Shown here: positions 1 through 8,907 of the stretch, piece by piece
How the letters are laid out: every line of letters starts with the position of its first letter
Numbering within the stretch: the first letter of the stretch is position 1
Virus record (IMG/VR): IMGVR_UViG_3300051212_001061
Span: 1 to 55,403 of that record
Strand: one strand, 5' to 3'
Source of the DNA: a virus
DNA length: 55,403 bases
The notes under the pieces: generated by a model
Databases searched by the model: none
Seen by the model: the letters and a program-made list of their open reading frames with translations, nothing else
What the model was told of the DNA's origin: nothing
Translations under genes and position numbers: made by a program

Positions 1-546
1 AATACTTATTGTGAAAGAATAATAAGTTGTCTTGATTATATTGAAGAAGAATATATTCTTTATGCACAAGAAGACTTCATACTGTATGATAATGTTAATT
101 TTCAGGAATTTTTAAAATGTTTTGAATTCCTAAAGAGTAGTGATTATTCCTGTATTAAATTACTTAGATCTGGATCAGATTCTTTAGAAATAAAAAAATC
201 CGAAAACATATATCAAAGCTGTAAAGAATTATCTGCAGTTCACCAGTCTTTGATTTGGAAGAAAAAAGATTTTATAGAAATAATATTAAATTTAAATCCA
301 AGAACTATTAGAGATTTTGAATTTAATTCAAATGCAAGTTATATTATGAATAGATTGGGATATAAATCATGCTTTTATTTCCATAAAGATTCTCCTCCTC
401 GTGGTGGACATTATGACAGTATAGTTTTCCCTTATACTGCTACTTCTATTTCCGCTGGTAAGTGGAATATGACGGAATATTCTAATGAGATTAATCAATT
501 CTCTACCGAATATAATATAGATCTTAACAAAAGAGGAATTGTTTGA
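1..546 (+). CDS. Putative glycosyltransferase-like protein, 5' end outside window
   Basis: The reading frame is open from base 1 to a TGA at 544-546, so the gene starts upstream; 181 residues are visible. An internal TTG at 250 is not a credible start because the frame continues unbroken before it. The visible part begins with a hydrophobic strand followed by an acidic motif (YILYAQEDFILYD), which resembles the metal-binding acidic motif of GT-A fold glycosyltransferases and is followed by a run of aromatic and acidic residues. It sits at the head of a sugar-nucleotide and glycosyltransferase cassette and overlaps the next gene by one base. The substrate cannot be told. Confidence 0.6.
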   Translation, partial: NTYCERIISCLDYIEEEYILYAQEDFILYDNVNFQEFLKCFEFLKSSDYSCIKLLRSGSDSLEIKKSENIYQSCKELSAVHQSLIWKKKDFIEIILNLNPRTIRDFEFNSNASYIMNRLGYKSCFYFHKDSPPRGGHYDSIVFPYTATSISAGKWNMTEYSNEINQFSTEYNIDLNKRGIV

Positions 547-1088
547 TGATTAAACTTATTATTCTTGATATTGATGGTGTTATGACCGATGGTACTAAAG
601 TATACGATCGTGAGCATAAAGTTTTGTCTAAAAGATTTTTTTGTAAAGATTTTACAGCGATAAAAAGATTTATTGCTTCTGGAATAAATGTTATAATGCT
701 TTCTGGTGATGAGTGGAATCGTTCCATGGCAGAAAAAAGAAATATTGAATTTTATTGTTCTCGTGGTGAAAATCTTAGTTTAGATAAATCTCTTCTTTTA
801 CCAACTTTAATTGAAAAATATAACCTTTCTTTGGATGAAATTGCTTTTGTTGGTGATGATTATTTTGATCTTTCTATGTTTGAAAAATTAAAATACACAT
901 TTTGCCCCTATGATTCTCCTTTAATTATTAAGAATAAATCATATGTAACCTTAACTAAATGTGGGGGAACTGGAGTTGTATCTGAACTTTATGATTATTT
1001 TGTAGAAAATAAATTTGTTGAGGATTCTGACCCTGAGCAAGTTGCTCTATTAGATAAAAAAGAAATTACAAGTCAAGAAATGAAATAA
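546..1088 (+). CDS. KdsC-like HAD-superfamily sugar-phosphate phosphatase
   Basis: A 180-residue protein. The HAD motif I, DIDGVMTDG, is near the N terminus, with the nucleophile and acid/base Asp pair. Motif II is in MLSGD, and motif IV is VGDDYFD about two thirds along. The layout and the G-V-M-x-D-G signature match the KdsC (Kdo-8-phosphate phosphatase) group, which has no cap domain and works as a tetramer. The start is the ATG at 546, sharing one base with the preceding TGA; a TTG one codon earlier is less likely. It is followed directly by a PfkB-like kinase and a nucleotidyltransferase, so it probably dephosphorylates an intermediate of an activated sugar. The exact sugar is unknown. 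Confidence 0.8.
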   Translation: MIKLIILDIDGVMTDGTKVYDREHKVLSKRFFCKDFTAIKRFIASGINVIMLSGDEWNRSMAEKRNIEFYCSRGENLSLDKSLLLPTLIEKYNLSLDEIAFVGDDYFDLSMFEKLKYTFCPYDSPLIIKNKSYVTLTKCGGTGVVSELYDYFVENKFVEDSDPEQVALLDKKEITSQEMK

Positions 1089-1771
1089 TGAATAATTACG
1101 ATCTGTGTCTTTATGGTCATTTAACTGTTGATAGAGTTTTTACTGGATTTAGTGAAAGTTTAACACTAGGTGCCCTTGCCAATGTTTGGTATGCTTTCAC
1201 TAAAATTAATCCTTCTCTTAAAATTAAATTGAATCCTATATCTTTAGGTGAAGCCATTGTTCTTGTAAACTGTGAAAATTCTCAAAGAATAGGACGAGCA
1301 AATTTAAACATAAAGGAAAGAAAAGTAAATATAGAAAAATCTAAGTGGCATCATATAATGTATTTGAACCATCTTAAAGACCTTTCCTTTATTAACCATA
1401 TTGATACTGGAACAATATCTGCAGATATATCTGCTGGTGGTGATTTTGAAAGAATTATTCCTTTTCTGAATAAGATAGATTTTCTTTTTATTTCTGATGA
1501 AGATCTTTTTATGGATGTTTACGAACTATCTAAAAAAGTTTCTGGAAAAGTAATATTACATTATCCATCTGGAAGTTTAGTTGTTGGATCTGATGGTGAG
1601 GAGATAGAAACCCAAACTTCGGTTGTTGATAATTTGGATGTTCTTGGTGCTGGAGATATTTTTGCAGCAAGTTTTATTTCTTCCTACATGGAATCCAATG
1701 AGTTAAAAAAATCTATAGAATTTTCACATCAAAAAACTACAGAAATATTAATGGAGAAAAAAAGTATATGA
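1088..1771 (+). CDS. PfkB/ribokinase-family sugar kinase-like protein
   Basis: A 227-residue protein, shorter than usual PfkB kinases (about 300). The C-terminal half has the PfkB signature around LDVLGAGDIFAASF, including the catalytic GAGD anion-hole motif. The N-terminal part has a GHLTVDR strand and a GALANV stretch in the position of the sugar-binding glycines. Family knowledge: PfkB kinases phosphorylate sugars such as ribose, fructose, or heptose-7-phosphate (the HldE kinase domain). Its position between a HAD phosphatase and a nucleotidyltransferase suggests a role in preparing a nucleotide sugar. Some N-terminal substrate-lid residues look reduced, so activity is uncertain. Confidence 0.7.
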   Translation: MNNYDLCLYGHLTVDRVFTGFSESLTLGALANVWYAFTKINPSLKIKLNPISLGEAIVLVNCENSQRIGRANLNIKERKVNIEKSKWHHIMYLNHLKDLSFINHIDTGTISADISAGGDFERIIPFLNKIDFLFISDEDLFMDVYELSKKVSGKVILHYPSGSLVVGSDGEEIETQTSVVDNLDVLGAGDIFAASFISSYMESNELKKSIEFSHQKTTEILMEKKSI

Positions 1772-2490
1772 AAACTAATATTGTCCTTCCAATAGCGGGA
1801 AATGGTCAGCGTTTTGTTGATGGTGGGTATAAGACCATCAAGCCTTTAATAGAATTTGAAGGTAAGTATTTAATTCAAAAATCAATGGAATCAATTGATT
1901 ATGAAAATTCAAATTTAATTTTTATAGTCAGGAGAGAGCATGTTCAAACATTTAATTTGGATTTAAAATTAAAGGAAATTTTTGGACAAGATATAATTAT
2001 TATTATTCTAGAAAACCCCACAGAGGGGGCTCTTTGTACTTGCCTATTTGCGGAAAAATATATTAATAATGATTATCCTCTAATTATTTTTACTCCAGAT
2101 TGCTATTTTGAACCAAAATTTTCTATTGAACGTGTGCCATCAAATTATGATGGGGCAGTATCTACTTTTTCTTCTACTAGTCCAGCGCATAGTTATGTTC
2201 AATTGAATAGTGATAATCTTGTGGTTAAAGCAGCAGAAAAAGAAGTTATAAGTGAAAATGCTGTAGGTGGTCTTTATTACTTTAAACGAGGTAGTGTATT
2301 TGTAAAATATGCAAAAGATCAAATTGAAAAAAATATCAAAACAAAAGGAGAATTTTATATCTGTCCAGTATATAATTTATTAATAGATGCTGGTTTAAAA
2401 ATTGGCATAGACAAAAATACCAGGCACGATATACTTGGAACACCAGAAGATTTAGATTTTTATTTAAAAAATAAAAAAGAGAATCTCTGA
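1768..2490 (+). CDS. Sugar-phosphate nucleotidylyltransferase (GT-A-like NTP transferase)
   Basis: A 240-residue protein starting NIVLPIAGNGQRF, a variant of the G-x-G-x-R nucleotide-binding loop of NTP transferases. It is followed by a lysine in KPLIEFEGK (substrate loop) and by an acidic metal site in FTPDCYF. These enzymes join a sugar 1-phosphate to an NTP to give NDP-sugar. It overlaps the upstream kinase by 4 bases (ATGA) and the next gene by 1 base, so it is part of one operon. A clear paralogue lies at 40296-41009, sharing EKEVIS and a GEFY..P.YN block. The nucleotide and sugar specificity cannot be read from sequence. Confidence 0.8.
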   Translation: MKTNIVLPIAGNGQRFVDGGYKTIKPLIEFEGKYLIQKSMESIDYENSNLIFIVRREHVQTFNLDLKLKEIFGQDIIIIILENPTEGALCTCLFAEKYINNDYPLIIFTPDCYFEPKFSIERVPSNYDGAVSTFSSTSPAHSYVQLNSDNLVVKAAEKEVISENAVGGLYYFKRGSVFVKYAKDQIEKNIKTKGEFYICPVYNLLIDAGLKIGIDKNTRHDILGTPEDLDFYLKNKKENL

Positions 2491-3197
2491 TGAATACAAT
2501 ACCATTAATGATTCAAGGACCAACTGAATATTACAAAGAAATAGTAGAATTTTATAAAGATTATGAATGTGTTTGGTCAACTTGGTCCACCGAACCTAAA
2601 CAAAATATTGATTATATAAATTCTAAAGAAAATTTTACAGTATTATTATCAGAAATTCCAAAATTTAAATATGACTATCATTGGGGTCTATATGCGTGGA
2701 TTTCTACACTCAATGGATTTGAGTATTTAAAAAGTAAAAATTATGAATTTGGAATAAAAATTAGATCTGATTTTTTAATTGATATTTCTGAAATACTTAA
2801 AATTACAAAATTTGACCACTTTAATTGTTTTGGGTGGGATACTGGTGGGGTTGGATATTTGTGTGATTATTATTTTTCTAGTCCAGTTGATACTATGTGT
2901 GATATAATGAAAGAATGTATAAGTATAGAATCTGAATCATTTCCAGAAAATATCTTAACATATGCTTTACTTCAAAAACTTAACTTTAGAAAAATAAATT
3001 ATACTTTAACAGACAATACTAAATTTTGGTGGTTGAAACGGGGTATAAGTGAGCAACATTATATGGATCATGTCAGAAATGGAACTTGGTATAATATAAC
3101 CGATAAAAAACAAATTTCTAAGTGTGTTGATTATAACTTTTATAGAGATAATTTTCCAGAAAATTATGAACTAACTTATAAATGGGGTCCCAAATAA
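2490..3197 (+). CDS. WavE-like putative glycosyltransferase
   Basis: A 235-residue protein. Near the N terminus it has IQGP (residues 8-11), and KIRSDF lies at residues 90-95. These two blocks, a Q-G-P strand end and a K-x-R-x-D motif, characterise the WavE family of lipopolysaccharide-synthesis glycosyltransferases, where the Asp is the likely metal or donor-binding residue. The rest is rich in aromatic residues. It shares one base with the preceding gene and abuts the next. Two other proteins in this window (44900-45712, 47104-47904) show the same two blocks. Substrate unknown. Confidence 0.6.
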   Translation: MNTIPLMIQGPTEYYKEIVEFYKDYECVWSTWSTEPKQNIDYINSKENFTVLLSEIPKFKYDYHWGLYAWISTLNGFEYLKSKNYEFGIKIRSDFLIDISEILKITKFDHFNCFGWDTGGVGYLCDYYFSSPVDTMCDIMKECISIESESFPENILTYALLQKLNFRKINYTLTDNTKFWWLKRGISEQHYMDHVRNGTWYNITDKKQISKCVDYNFYRDNFPENYELTYKWGPK

Positions 3198-3878
3198 ATG
3201 AAAGACTATCATAAAGATAGTAAACTTTTTAATAATGAAAAGTTTGCTCTAGGAAAATTTGCAGATGGTGAATGGGGTGCTATAAAAGGAACTTATTTTT
3301 TTCCTGCTAATGGCGAATGGCAAGCAAATGGAAATGATCCTAGTTTTGAAGAAGCAAGATTAGCACTTATTGAATCAATTCAATATAAACATCCAGATTA
3401 TTATGTTGCAATTTGTCCTTGTTATAAAGAAGCAATAGAATTTTCTGGGCAAAATGAAAAAAATATTACTTATGCTAATATTTTTGTAAACTCAAATTAT
3501 CAATATTACAAAAAATATTATATTAACTTATATAAAGAAAGAGACATTCATTTAGTTACTCATAGAAACACAAACTTGGAAGATCTTCCATTTAAAGTTG
3601 AAAAATTTTATCCAATCGATTATAATGCTTGGATAGTCAATAAAGATCTTCCATATCAAATTCTTGAACAGGATCCAAAAGACAAATTATTTTTATTTGC
3701 TGCTGGATCTTTTGCAAATATTTTGGCTCATAAATTGTGGGTCAATAATAAAAATAATACGTATCTTGATGTCGGTTCTACTTTAAATATTTGGACAAAA
3801 GTAGAGAGATTAAAAAGAGACTATTATATGGGAAATCAAGAATTAGAAAATCTCTCTTGTCCTTGTCCAAATTTTTAA
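3198..3878 (+). CDS. GT-D-fold (DUF1792-like) glycosyltransferase
   Basis: A 226-residue protein. The N-terminal block FALGKFADGEWGAI matches the R/K-x-G/A-D-G-E signature of the DUF1792 (GT-D fold) glycosyltransferases, where the D-x-E pair binds the metal and sugar nucleotide. A second family-typical block near the C terminus reads LFAAGSFANILAHKLW, then DVGSTL. The ATG begins immediately after the upstream stop. Family members add sugars to growing O-glycans on surface adhesins, which is of interest because large fibre proteins lie downstream. Assignment rests on these two blocks only. Confidence 0.6.
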   Translation: MKDYHKDSKLFNNEKFALGKFADGEWGAIKGTYFFPANGEWQANGNDPSFEEARLALIESIQYKHPDYYVAICPCYKEAIEFSGQNEKNITYANIFVNSNYQYYKKYYINLYKERDIHLVTHRNTNLEDLPFKVEKFYPIDYNAWIVNKDLPYQILEQDPKDKLFLFAAGSFANILAHKLWVNNKNNTYLDVGSTLNIWTKVERLKRDYYMGNQELENLSCPCPNF

Positions 3879-3893
3879 AAAGTTAATTATAAG

Positions 3894-4895
3894 ATGAAAG
3901 TTGCATTAATAACAGGTATAACGGGTCAAGATGGATCTTATCTTGCCGAACTTCTTTTAGAAAAAGGATATGAGGTTCACGGTATTGTTCGGAGATCTTC
4001 TTTGATTAATACTGATCGTATTGATCATATTTACGATCAAATTAAACTTCATTATGGGGATCTGACTGATTCCACAAACCTTGTAAGAGTCATTCAGCAA
4101 GTTCAACCAGATGAGATTTATAATCTAGGTGCTCAAAGTCATGTAAAAGTATCTTTTGAGATGCCCGAATACACTGGACAAACTGATGGGTTGGGAACTC
4201 TTCGTATTCTTGAAGCAGTTCGTCTTTTGGGAATGGAAAGAAAGACTAGAATCTATCAGGCATCTACGTCAGAAATGTATGGTAAGGTTCAAGAAATTCC
4301 TCAAAAAGAAACTACACCTTTTTATCCTCGTTCACCTTATGGAGTTGCAAAAGTTTATGGATACTGGATCGTCAAAAACTACCGAGAGTCGTATGGATTA
4401 CATGCAAATTCTGGAATTCTTTTCAATCACGAATCCCCAAGAAGAGGAGAAACTTTTGTCACAAGAAAAATCACTCGCGGATTATCATCTATTTCAACTG
4501 GGCAACAAGACATATTATATCTCGGGAATCTGAATGCGAAACGTGATTGGGGACATGCTAAAGATTTTGTTGAGGCAATGTGGTTGATGTTGCAGCAGGA
4601 TGAACCTGATGATTACGTAATCGCCACAGGAAAGCAGTATTCGGTGCGTGAGTTTGTAGAAGAAGCAGCACCATACTTTGGTATGAATATTGTATGGGAA
4701 GGTGAAGGTATTATGGAAAGGGGTATTGATAAAAGTACTGGTAAAACGATCATTAAGGTCAACGCTAAATATTTTAGACCTGCTGAAGTAGAGACTTTAT
4801 TAGGTGATGCCACTAAGGCAAAGGAAAAACTAGGTTGGGAACCTAAGATTTCTTTTAAACAACTTGTTGAGGATATGTGCATTTATGGACAGTGA
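3894..4895 (+). CDS. gmd: GDP-mannose 4,6-dehydratase
   Basis: A 333-residue short-chain dehydrogenase. It opens with the NADP-binding motif [18 protein letters not shown] (G-x-x-G-x-x-G) and has HGIVRRSS, typical of Gmd. The catalytic Y-x3-K is in SPYGVAK, and [17 protein letters not shown] is a near-invariant Gmd block. It converts GDP-mannose to GDP-4-keto-6-deoxy-mannose, the first step to GDP-L-fucose. The 3' end overlaps the GDP-fucose synthase by 11 bases. GC content and codon use look a little higher than in the neighbouring glycosyltransferases. Length is close to the usual bacterial Gmd (about 340-370). Identification is very secure. Confidence 0.97.
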   Translation: MKVALITGITGQDGSYLAELLLEKGYEVHGIVRRSSLINTDRIDHIYDQIKLHYGDLTDSTNLVRVIQQVQPDEIYNLGAQSHVKVSFEMPEYTGQTDGLGTLRILEAVRLLGMERKTRIYQASTSEMYGKVQEIPQKETTPFYPRSPYGVAKVYGYWIVKNYRESYGLHANSGILFNHESPRRGETFVTRKITRGLSSISTGQQDILYLGNLNAKRDWGHAKDFVEAMWLMLQQDEPDDYVIATGKQYSVREFVEEAAPYFGMNIVWEGEGIMERGIDKSTGKTIIKVNAKYFRPAEVETLLGDATKAKEKLGWEPKISFKQLVEDMCIYGQ

Positions 4896-5823
4896 TTCTA
4901 GAGTATTAGTCGCTGGTGCCAACGGAATGGTTGGATCAGCAATTGTTAGAAACCTTGAAAGTAAAGATTATACTAACATTATTAAAGGAACTCGTCAGAC
5001 TGTAGATTTTACAGATCAAGAAGCGACTGACACCTTTTTTAGACTTAAAAAACCCGATTATGTATTTGTTGCTGCTGCCAAAGTTGGTGGTATTATGGCA
5101 AACAGTACGTATAAAGCAGATTTTCTAACTCAGAATATTCGTATTCAAACAAATATTATTGATTCTGCTTATCGTTGGGGTGTAAAGAAACTGTTGTTCC
5201 TTGGATCATCTTGCATTTATCCTAAGTTTGCAACTCAACCTATCACCGAAGATCAGTTGATGACTGGTGCTCTGGAACCTACCAATGATGCCTATGCGAT
5301 TGCTAAGATCACTGGTATTATGATGTGTCAGGCATATCGCCAGCAGCACGGTTTTAACGCTATCTCTCTGATGCCTACCAATCTTTATGGTCCTAATGAT
5401 AATTTTAATTTAGAAACCTCACACGTTCTTCCTGCAATGATTGCAAAATTTCATGATGCAGTTTCATATCATAGTGAGTATTGGGAAGTTAAACTTTGGG
5501 GCGACGGATCTGCCATGAGAGAGTTTCTACATGTTGATGATCTTGCAGAAGCGTGTTATGTTTGTATGCAGAAATATGATGAGGTAGAGCATATTAATGT
5601 TGGAACTGGTGAGGACGTAACAATTAAAGAACTTGCAGAAACTGTTGCTAATATTGTTGGATATGATAGACAAATTAATTGGGATATTACAAAACCAAAT
5701 GGTACTCCACGTAAAGTTTTAAACGTAGATAAAATTAAATCTCTTGGGTGGAATCCAAATATTTCTCTTTGTGAAGGGATTAAAAACACTTACGAATGGT
5801 ATAAAAAAAATGTTGTCATTTAA
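4885..5823 (+). CDS. fcl: GDP-L-fucose synthase
   Basis: A 312-residue protein from the ATG at 4885; an upstream in-frame TTG at 4864 lies deeper inside gmd and is less likely. The Rossmann motif is [22 protein letters not shown] holds the catalytic Ser, and NDAYAIAK carries the Y-x3-K pair. The block [17 protein letters not shown] is diagnostic for Fcl/WcaG. It epimerises and reduces GDP-4-keto-6-deoxy-mannose to GDP-L-fucose with NADPH. Directly preceded by gmd and followed by a fucosyltransferase (14-base overlap), so the three genes make and use GDP-fucose. Confidence 0.97.
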   Translation: MDSDSRVLVAGANGMVGSAIVRNLESKDYTNIIKGTRQTVDFTDQEATDTFFRLKKPDYVFVAAAKVGGIMANSTYKADFLTQNIRIQTNIIDSAYRWGVKKLLFLGSSCIYPKFATQPITEDQLMTGALEPTNDAYAIAKITGIMMCQAYRQQHGFNAISLMPTNLYGPNDNFNLETSHVLPAMIAKFHDAVSYHSEYWEVKLWGDGSAMREFLHVDDLAEACYVCMQKYDEVEHINVGTGEDVTIKELAETVANIVGYDRQINWDITKPNGTPRKVLNVDKIKSLGWNPNISLCEGIKNTYEWYKKNVVI

Positions 5824-6598
5824 TCATATTGGAAATCTTGGTCGTCTTGGAAATCAAATGTTTCAATATGCTTCTTTAAAGGGCATTGCAAAATATAGAG
5901 ACTATGAATATTCAATACCTCCAAAAGAAGTTTTTGGAAATATTGACAATAATGTTAAAAGAAGTGAATGTAACCTTCATGATGTTTTTGATTTAGAGAA
6001 AGAAAAAATTGGATTAATTAAAAATCCAACCTTACCCGAAAGAATGCATGAATTTGATGAAGATCTTTTTGTAAATTTTCCCGATAATGTAGATTTGTTT
6101 GGTTATTATCAAAGTGAAAAATATTTTAAACATATCGAAAATGAAATTAGGAAAGATTTTTCTTTTAAAGAAGATTTATTTGATATGTGTAAAAATGTTA
6201 TTAATGGCGATGAAGTAGTAATATCTTTACACATAAGACGTGGAGATTACATAACTAATAATAATCATCCTGTTCAAGATATTGAATATTACGAAAAAGC
6301 ATTATCCAAATTTGATAATTACCCAGTAATTGTTTTTTCGGATGATCCAGAATGGTGCAAGAATAAAAATATTTTTTCTTCCGATAGATTTTTAATATCT
6401 GAAAATAATACGACAGATTTTGATTTATGTTTGATGAGTTTGTGCGATTATCATATAATTGCAAATAGTTCTTTTAGTTGGTGGGGAGCTTGGTTGGCAA
6501 AAAGTAAGCAGGTAATTGCACCTAAAAAATGGTTTGGTGGGGAGTGTGTAAATAAAAATGTAAAAGATATGCCTTTTGGTAATTGGATTTGGTTATGA
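5810..6598 (+). CDS. GT11 alpha-1,2-fucosyltransferase-like protein
   Basis: A 262-residue protein. The N-terminal block NLGRLGNQMFQYA is typical of glycosyltransferase family 11, and HIRRGDY near the middle is the GDP-fucose-binding motif shared by fucosyltransferases. SSFSWWGAWL near the C terminus is another GT11 block. It would transfer L-fucose from GDP-fucose to a sugar acceptor, usually as an alpha-1,2 link to galactose. The ATG at 5810 overlaps the end of fcl by 14 bases; upstream in-frame codons lie inside fcl and would not give a family-like start. Acceptor unknown. Confidence 0.9.
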   Translation: MLSFNHIGNLGRLGNQMFQYASLKGIAKYRDYEYSIPPKEVFGNIDNNVKRSECNLHDVFDLEKEKIGLIKNPTLPERMHEFDEDLFVNFPDNVDLFGYYQSEKYFKHIENEIRKDFSFKEDLFDMCKNVINGDEVVISLHIRRGDYITNNNHPVQDIEYYEKALSKFDNYPVIVFSDDPEWCKNKNIFSSDRFLISENNTTDFDLCLMSLCDYHIIANSSFSWWGAWLAKSKQVIAPKKWFGGECVNKNVKDMPFGNWIWL

Positions 6599-7452
6599 TT
6601 AATTTATGGTATGAGGATTTTCATCTTCCTCCTGGTATGAATGGACCAAGAAAACTTCTTATAAATTTAAAAGAATCTTTAATAGATTCTAATATACCAT
6701 TTTCAGTAAATTCTGAGAAATATAAAATTAATTTTTTAGTTCATTATGATGAGTATGCTTATCCAAAACACGAAAAACTGGAACACAGCACGTGTTTTAT
6801 TGGTCCTCAATTTTGGCCATTTAACGACTATGGTAAATTTTTAATCGAACATCCCGAATACTATAATAAAATTATCGTTCCTTCTAAATGGGTAGAAAAT
6901 AAGTTTATTGATAAATTTAATTTTCCTAAAAATAAAATTTGCATTTGGCCAGTTGGAATTGAAAAATTAAACACTAAAAAAGAAATTGAATTTGATTGTT
7001 TAATATACTTTAAAAGACGCAGCACTCATGAATTAAAAATTGTAGAAGATTTTTTTGCAAGTTTAGGTATTTCATATCAAGTCATCTCTTATGGTAATTA
7101 TCAAGATGATGATTTGGAAAAACTTTGCAGTAAGTGTAAATTTTGTTTTCTTTTAAATGGAACTGAAAGTCAAGGTATAGCAGTTCAACAAATAATGTCG
7201 TCTAACACGCCATTGCTTGTTTGGGACGTTACTGAGTGGACAGATCAAGGTGAAGAATATAAAGTCTCTGCTACTTCTATACCCTATTGGTCTGATGAAT
7301 GCGGAAAAGTTTTTTATGATAGGGATGATATAGAAATTACTTTTTTTGAGTTTTGTGATAAAATTAATGAATACAATCCAAGAAAATATATCGAAGAAAA
7401 TCTTTCTTTTGAAAAATCTGTAAAAAAATTAATGGAGATTATAAATGATTGA
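6595..7452 (+). CDS. Putative glycosyltransferase (GT-B-like)
   Basis: A 285-residue protein with an ATGA overlap to the fucosyltransferase. It begins INLWYEDFHLPPGMNGPRK, a strand followed by a glycine turn as in GT-B enzymes. Later it has IVPSKWVENKF (the IVPS-x-W strand common in GT4 proteins), IWPVGIE, and a C-terminal NGTESQGIAVQQIMSSNTP block resembling the donor-binding E-x7-E region of GT4 enzymes. It likely adds a sugar to the same glycan as its neighbours. The family is not certain. Confidence 0.6.
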   Translation: MINLWYEDFHLPPGMNGPRKLLINLKESLIDSNIPFSVNSEKYKINFLVHYDEYAYPKHEKLEHSTCFIGPQFWPFNDYGKFLIEHPEYYNKIIVPSKWVENKFIDKFNFPKNKICIWPVGIEKLNTKKEIEFDCLIYFKRRSTHELKIVEDFFASLGISYQVISYGNYQDDDLEKLCSKCKFCFLLNGTESQGIAVQQIMSSNTPLLVWDVTEWTDQGEEYKVSATSIPYWSDECGKVFYDRDDIEITFFEFCDKINEYNPRKYIEENLSFEKSVKKLMEIIND

Positions 7453-8215
7453 AAATTGGAGTTGCCTCACGACACAAGACACTACTCCATATGCAGAGAT
7501 TTGCATAGAGGCAGTTGAGAATGATGAAGTCTTTGAAAAATTTAAGCAGGACCCCAGATATACTGCTATTCTAGAACACGTGTCCCCAGAACACGGTCAA
7601 AAATATTTTAATGGAATTATGTACTATGAGTTAAATGCAGAACTTATAGAAGCATTTAAAGAAAACGATAAACTTGGTGGAGCAAATCTAATTGATTATG
7701 GAAATCCTTTTGGATATGTTTCACCTTCAACATTGAGGTATGTCCAAAATACTCTTGATATTGCTCACTTTGTTGGTGAAGGTGAAATTAATAAAATTGT
7801 AGAAATTGGTGGAGGTTACGGAGGACTGTGTAAGACAATTAGTTGCCTTTGTGATTTTGATGAATATCACATTTATGATCTCGAATCAGCATCTAAATTG
7901 CAGCAAAAGTATCTTTCTAATTTTAATATTAAAGATAAAGTATTTTTTCACTCGGTCCCAGAAAAAATTGAAGATGTGGATTTGCTAATTAGTAACTACG
8001 CTTATTCGGAACTTAATCTAGAACTTCAGAATCTTTATTATGAAAATGTTATTAAGAATGCAAAGAGAGTATACATGATTCTCAATCGTGGAGAAGTAAG
8101 TAGAGATGTTTTATTGAAGCGAGCAGAAGAAGATTTTGAAGTTGATGTTCAAAAAGTTTTAGATTTTTGGCCACCTAATGGATATCTTTACTATACAACT
8201 ATGGTGAAGAAATGA
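7445..8215 (+). CDS. Putative sugar O-methyltransferase
   Basis: A 256-residue protein. The SAM-binding motif I is VEIGGGYGGLCKT, with a downstream acidic residue in HIYDLES at the place where the ribose of SAM is held. This VE-I-G-G-G-Y-G-G-L form is typical of the putative sugar O-methyltransferase group found in polysaccharide clusters. SNYAYSEL lies where motif IV is expected. It overlaps the upstream glycosyltransferase by 8 bases and the downstream GT6 gene by 4, so it is co-transcribed. It probably methylates a sugar hydroxyl, perhaps capping a glycan. Confidence 0.7.
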   Translation: MIENWSCLTTQDTTPYAEICIEAVENDEVFEKFKQDPRYTAILEHVSPEHGQKYFNGIMYYELNAELIEAFKENDKLGGANLIDYGNPFGYVSPSTLRYVQNTLDIAHFVGEGEINKIVEIGGGYGGLCKTISCLCDFDEYHIYDLESASKLQQKYLSNFNIKDKVFFHSVPEKIEDVDLLISNYAYSELNLELQNLYYENVIKNAKRVYMILNRGEVSRDVLLKRAEEDFEVDVQKVLDFWPPNGYLYYTTMVKK

Positions 8216-8907
8216 AAATCTGCATCTTAACTATTGCAACAAACAAGTATATTCAGTTTGTTGAAAGACTTCTTGATAATATTGAAGAGAACTTTCTTAA
8301 TGGGCACGATATTGAGTGTTTGCTTTTCACAGACCATGAAGTAGAAGCATCTGAAAATGTAAGAGTTTGTCAAATTGACCACGAACCTTGGCCAATGCCT
8401 ACTTTGAAGAGATACAATTACTTCGTAAAAGAAAAAGAGTTTATCTCTCAGTTTGATTATTGTTTCTACTTTGATGTGGATATGGGTCTGGTAGATAAGG
8501 TTGGTGATGAGGTTCTAAGCGACCTAATTGCCACTCAGCACCCCTACCAGTCCTTCTATCCTAAGGAGCAGAGGTCGTATGATAGAAACCCACAATCGCT
8601 GGCATACGTGCCTGTGGGTGGGGAAGGTGAGCACTATTATGCTGGTGGATTTAATGGTGGGTCTACAAAGAGATTTCTTGAAATGGCAGAGGTTCTTGCA
8701 GACCGTGTAACCAAAGATCTTGAAAAAGGAGTTGTTGCTTTATGGCACGATGAATCTCAAATGAATCGCTATTTAATTGACAATCCACCAACTTTGAGTC
8801 TGACACCTTCATATTGTTTTGCGGAAGAACAGATGGGAAATCCAGAGTACCCATTTGCTCCTAAAATTATTGCCTTGAAGAAAAATCACAATGAACTTAG
8901 ATCTTAG
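8212..8907 (+). CDS. GT6-family glycosyltransferase (ABO / alpha-1,3-Gal(NAc) transferase-like)
   Basis: A 231-residue protein with ordered GT6 blocks. The metal-binding motif is FDVDMG (DVD at residues 88-90). The acceptor block is YYAGGFNGGST (142-152). The active-site block is LWHDESQMNRYL (177-188), followed by LTPSYCF. In animals this family makes blood-group A/B and alpha-Gal structures; retaining transfer of Gal or GalNAc. From memory, most bacterial GT6 enzymes have N-x-N in place of D-x-D, whereas this phage enzyme keeps D-x-D. The next gene starts 17 bases before this one ends. Confidence 0.88.
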   Translation: MKICILTIATNKYIQFVERLLDNIEENFLNGHDIECLLFTDHEVEASENVRVCQIDHEPWPMPTLKRYNYFVKEKEFISQFDYCFYFDVDMGLVDKVGDEVLSDLIATQHPYQSFYPKEQRSYDRNPQSLAYVPVGGEGEHYYAGGFNGGSTKRFLEMAEVLADRVTKDLEKGVVALWHDESQMNRYLIDNPPTLSLTPSYCFAEEQMGNPEYPFAPKIIALKKNHNELRS

